Assembly: GCA_038321545.1 (NCBI GenBank)
Contig: JBBQFB010000192.1
Span: 1-7,513, forward strand
Direction of reading: 5' to 3'
Length of the DNA: 7,513 bases
DNA from: VFJZ01 sp038321545
GTDB lineage: Bacteria; Actinomycetota; Thermoleophilia; Gaiellales; F1-60-MAGs149
In this document: in pieces, positions 5,006 through 7,513 of the stretch
How positions within the stretch are numbered: the first letter of the stretch is position 1
How the letters are laid out: every line of letters begins with the position of its first letter
Translations under genes and position numbers: made by a program
Notes under the pieces: model-generated
The model's input: the letters and a program-made list of their open reading frames with translations, nothing else
Databases searched by the model: none
Told to the model about the DNA's origin: nothing

Positions 5006-6352
5006 GTGAAGCTGGTCCTGCTCGGCGGCGCCGGGTTCCGAACACCCGCCATGTACGAGGCCGTGCACGACGTGCGCGACCTGCTCGGCATCGACGAGCT
5101 GGTGCTCTATGACGTCGACGATGCCCGCCTCCCGCGCGTCCTGCGCGTGCTCGAGGGCATCGACCGCGAGCGCGGCAGCCGCGTCAACGTGCGCGCGACA
5201 GCAGACCTCGACGATGCGCTCGAGGGCGCCGACGTCGTCTACTCCGCGATCCGTGTCGGTGGGATCGCGAGCAGGATCATCGACGAGACCGTGCCGCTCG
5301 CCCACGGCGTGCTCGGGCAGGAGACGACCGGCCCGGGCGGGATCGCGTTCGCGCTGCGCACGATTCCCGTCATGCGGACGATCGCGGAGCGCACCGCGGA
5401 GCGTGCGCCGCGCGCCTGGTTCATGAACTTCACGAACCCGGCGGGCATGATCACCGAGGCCATCGCCGAGGTGCTGGGCGACCGCGCGTTCGGCATCTGC
5501 GACACGCCGCGCGGCATGTTCCGCCGCATCGCCGCGGCGCTCGGCCGCCCACTCGAGTCGCTCTGGTTCGACTACGCCGGCCTGAACCATCTCGGCTACA
5601 TCCAGGCCGTGCTGGACGGCGGTGAGGACCTGCTGCCGGGCCTGCTCGCCGACGACGCGCTGCTCGCCACGCTCGAGGAGGGCGACATCTTCGACCGCGA
5701 CTTCCTGCGGTCACTGGGGATGATCCCGAACGAGTACCTCGCGTACTACTACGGCAACGCCGACGTCGTCGGGCGCCAGCTGACGGCCGGGCGCACGCGC
5801 GGCCAGGAGATCGCCGAGACGCAGGCCGGCTACTTCGCGACCGAGCCCGAGACGCCCGAGGCGGCGCTGGGCGCCTGGCGCGCCGCGACCCGCGCCCGGT
5901 CGAGCACGTACATGGCCGAGGCCGGAGCCGTGCGCTCCGACGGCTCGCGCGCCGGGGCCGGGGTGGACGACCTCGAGGGCTACGCCGGCGTCGCGCTGCG
6001 GGCCGCGCTGGCACTGCGCTCGGGCCAGCCGACCGTGATGGTGCTGAACGCCCGCAACCGGTCAGCGCTGCCCTTCCTGCCGGCCGACGCGATCGTGGAG
6101 ACGGTCTGCGTGGTCACCGGCTCCGGCGTCCGCACGGTCGCCGCGGCGCCGCTCTCGCTGCACGCGCGGGGGTTGATCGAGCAGATGAAAGAGGTCGAGC
6201 GGACGACGATCGCGGCGGCGCTGCAGGGGTCGGCGAAGCTCGCCGGACGGGCGCTCGCGCTCCACCCGCTGGTGCCGTCGGTGGCCGTCGCCGACCGGAT
6301 TCTCGATGCATATCGAGCAAAGGAGCCGAACCTCGGCGCGCTGCTCCGCTGA
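5006..6352 (+). CDS. GH4 family glycosidase, 6-phospho-beta-glucosidase-like
   Basis: 448-aa cytosolic enzyme of glycoside hydrolase family 4, which cleaves (phospho-)glycosides by an NAD- and divalent-metal-dependent oxidation/elimination route. An N-terminal Rossmann fold opens with KLVLLGGAGFRTP and has an acidic strand end at LYDVDD (34-39). NFTNPAG (141-147) is the family's NP motif. Cys165 in GICDTP and His195 in GLNHLGY correspond to the metal-binding Cys and His of GH4 enzymes. EYLAYYY (243-249) holds the likely catalytic tyrosine region. The length is normal for the family. The GTG start at 5006 is supported by the Rossmann strand beginning at once and by a TAGAAT box 7 nt upstream. 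Substrate phosphorylation and anomer are inferred from overall likeness to 6-phospho-beta-glucosidases; no PTS genes are in view, so a different sugar is possible. Confidence 0.88.
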   Translation: MKLVLLGGAGFRTPAMYEAVHDVRDLLGIDELVLYDVDDARLPRVLRVLEGIDRERGSRVNVRATADLDDALEGADVVYSAIRVGGIASRIIDETVPLAHGVLGQETTGPGGIAFALRTIPVMRTIAERTAERAPRAWFMNFTNPAGMITEAIAEVLGDRAFGICDTPRGMFRRIAAALGRPLESLWFDYAGLNHLGYIQAVLDGGEDLLPGLLADDALLATLEEGDIFDRDFLRSLGMIPNEYLAYYYGNADVVGRQLTAGRTRGQEIAETQAGYFATEPETPEAALGAWRAATRARSSTYMAEAGAVRSDGSRAGAGVDDLEGYAGVALRAALALRSGQPTVMVLNARNRSALPFLPADAIVETVCVVTGSGVRTVAAAPLSLHARGLIEQMKEVERTTIAAALQGSAKLAGRALALHPLVPSVAVADRILDAYRAKEPNLGALLR

Positions 6353-6363
6353 GACGTCGCGGC

Positions 6364-6379
6364 GGCGGGCGCCCGCGCC
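6364..6379. other. Short GC palindrome between the GH4 gene and dnaE
   Basis: GCGGGCGCCCGC at 6365-6376 is a perfect 12-bp palindrome, and 6364-6379 can fold into a short stem with one bulge. It occupies the -35 position relative to the TACAAT box at 6391. It could be an operator or a weak terminator stem for the GH4 gene. In such GC-rich DNA a palindrome of this size could also arise by chance. Confidence 0.35.
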
Positions 6380-6390
6380 GGTCGCATCCC

Positions 6391-6405
6391 TACAATGGGC
6401 GTCCC
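6391..6405 (+). promoter_or_regulatory. dnaE -10 box, leaderless or nearly so
   Basis: TACAAT at 6391-6396 is a near-perfect -10 hexamer ending 9 nt before the GTG at 6406. No Shine-Dalgarno sequence lies in between. Transcription would begin at or within a few bases of the start codon. Confidence 0.6.
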
Positions 6406-7513
6406 GTGTCGTCGCCCTTCGTCCACCTCCACTGCCACTCCGAGTACTCGATCCTCGACGGGGCGTGCCGGATCAAGGAGCTGGTCAAGCGGGCGGTCGA
6501 GCTGGAGATGCCGGCGGTCACGGTCACCGACCACGGCTCGATGGCCGGCGCGGTCGAGCTGTACCGCAACGCCACCAAGGCGGGCGTGAAGCCGATCGTC
6601 GGCTGCGAGGTCTACCTCGTCGACGACCGATTCCAGAAGGAGGCCCGCGGCGAGCGCTCGTGGGCGCACCTGACCCTGCTGGCTGAGAACACGACCGGGT
6701 ACCACAACCTCGTCAAGCTCGTCACGACCGGCTACCTCGAGGGCTACCACTACAAGCCGCGCGTCGACTTCGACCTGCTGCAGCGGTACTCGGGCGGCCT
6801 GATCGCGCTCACCGGCTGCCTGTCGGGCCGGGTCTGCAAGGCGCTGCTCGACGGCGACAAGCCGCGGGCGCGCGCCGAGCTCGACCGGATGGTGCAGATC
6901 TTCGGGCGCGACCAGGTCTACATCGAGATCCAGGACGCCGGCATCGCGGCGCACCGGCAGGTCAACCCGGGCCTGCTCGAGCTGGCCGACGAGAGCGGCC
7001 TGCCAACCGTCGGCACCGGCGACGTGCACTACCTGCGCGCCGAGGACGCCGACCCGCACGAGGCGCTGCTGTGCATCCAGACCGGTGACGAGCTGTCGAA
7101 CCCGAAGCGGTTCCGGTTCGAGAACAAGCAGTTCTTCTTCAAGACGTCCGAGGAGATGGGCCGCGACTTCGCGCCGTACGGCCGCGAGCTGATGCGGCCC
7201 ACGCTCGAGATCGCCGAGCGCTGCAACGTCGAGATCGAGCTCGGCACGATCCGGCTGCCGCGGTTCGACGTGCCGGGCGGCGAGGACGCCTTCGCCTACC
7301 TCACGAGGCTGTGCGAGGCGGGGCTCGCCGAGCGCTACGGCAGCATCACGCCCGAGCTCGCGAACCGGCTCCAGTTCGAGCTGCAGAACCGGCTCCAGTT
7401 CGAGTTGCAGACCATCCGCGAGATGGGGTTCGCCGACTACTTCCTGATCGTCTGGGACTTCGTCCAGTTCTCGAAGTCGAACGGCATCGGCGTCGGCCCC
7501 GGCCGCGGCTCGG
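6406..7513 (+). CDS. dnaE: DNA polymerase III alpha subunit DnaE, 5' part
   Basis: Replicative DNA polymerase catalytic subunit, cut off by the window end after 369 codons. The GTG start is followed at once by FVHLHCHSEYSILDG, the start of the PHP domain. All nine PHP metal ligands known from M. tuberculosis DnaE1 have counterparts: His9, His11, Asp18, His43 (TDHGS), Glu68 (GCEVY), His88 (AHLTLLAEN), Cys138 (LTGCLSG), Asp206 and His208 (GDVHYL). PHP-based 3'-5' proofreading is therefore likely (inference from the family). The polymerase core begins at MGFADYFLIVWDFVQF and GVGPGRGS, just before the window ends; the catalytic aspartates lie beyond. An 8-residue tandem duplication (NRLQFELQ twice) sits just before the core. 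Leaderless-type promoter; upstream is the GH4 gene, 53 nt away. Strong similarity to standard DnaE, not the DnaE2 type as far as seen. Confidence 0.95.
   Translation, partial: MSSPFVHLHCHSEYSILDGACRIKELVKRAVELEMPAVTVTDHGSMAGAVELYRNATKAGVKPIVGCEVYLVDDRFQKEARGERSWAHLTLLAENTTGYHNLVKLVTTGYLEGYHYKPRVDFDLLQRYSGGLIALTGCLSGRVCKALLDGDKPRARAELDRMVQIFGRDQVYIEIQDAGIAAHRQVNPGLLELADESGLPTVGTGDVHYLRAEDADPHEALLCIQTGDELSNPKRFRFENKQFFFKTSEEMGRDFAPYGRELMRPTLEIAERCNVEIELGTIRLPRFDVPGGEDAFAYLTRLCEAGLAERYGSITPELANRLQFELQNRLQFELQTIREMGFADYFLIVWDFVQFSKSNGIGVGPGRGS
7363..7410 (+). repeat. 24-bp in-frame tandem duplication in dnaE
   Basis: Units 7363-7386 and 7387-7410 are identical except for one synonymous base (CTG versus TTG at the seventh codon). 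Each encodes NRLQFELQ. Family members I recall have a single RL-x-x-EL segment before the MGF-x-x-YFLIV motif, so one copy appears to be an extra 8 residues. Confidence 0.9.

Noticed and set aside
4799..5590. 263-codon open frame on the minus strand
   Set aside because: It is antisense to the 74-aa gene and the GH4 gene, crosses the terminator-like hairpin, and has no motifs.
6395..6589. ATG frame overlapping the dnaE start
   Set aside because: It is in a different frame from the PHP domain and overlaps the -10 box; it is a shadow of dnaE.
5980..7059. 359-codon open frame on the minus strand
   Set aside because: It is antisense to the GH4 gene and dnaE, both recognised by strong motifs.

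Overview
This window is 7.5 kb of very GC-rich, tightly packed bacterial chromosome carrying housekeeping genes. It most likely comes from an actinobacterium, possibly a deep-branching lineage such as Thermoleophilia. That placement is inferred from the rseP-ispG gene order (the dxr-rseP-ispG cluster of actinobacteria), the short actinobacterial ArgA-type N-acetylglutamate synthase, a DnaE with a complete PHP metal site, and apparently leaderless genes with TANNNT -10 boxes. I see no prophage, transposase, CRISPR array, rRNA or tRNA.

Layout: positions 1-906 are the 3' part of rseP, a membrane site-2 protease. Positions 907-1184 are a 278-bp intergenic region with layered repeats: a GCACA[A/T] cluster, two GGGGTC-N-GACCCC palindromes and a 9-bp hairpin. 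It ends in a -10 box just before ispG. Positions 1185-4053 form a three-gene operon: ispG, a 59-aa probable membrane protein, and a zinc metallopeptidase of the M2/M3 type. Both junctions are 4-nt start/stop overlaps (ATGA, then GTGA). The peptidase converges with argA (4059-4565, minus strand). Only 5 nt separate the two stop codons, and both lie inside one inverted repeat.

Positions 4566-4710 are an AT-richer divergent promoter region with short ACAAG repeats. It is followed by an unrecognised 74-aa basic protein (4711-4935) and a strong 17-bp hairpin. A GH4-family 6-phospho-beta-glucosidase-like gene (5006-6352) and the 5' part of dnaE (6406 to the window end) follow, each with its own TANNNT box a few bases before a GTG start. 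The visible dnaE contains a perfect in-frame 8-residue tandem duplication next to the polymerase palm.

The genes do not form one pathway. IspG makes isoprenoid precursors, ArgA starts arginine biosynthesis, DnaE replicates DNA, and the GH4 enzyme probably handles a (phospho-)glycoside. I found no convincing new multi-gene system. The items most worth a second look are the dnaE duplication, the repeat-rich rseP-ispG gap, the hairpin shared by two convergent stop codons, the recurring leaderless promoter layout and the two small unassigned proteins.
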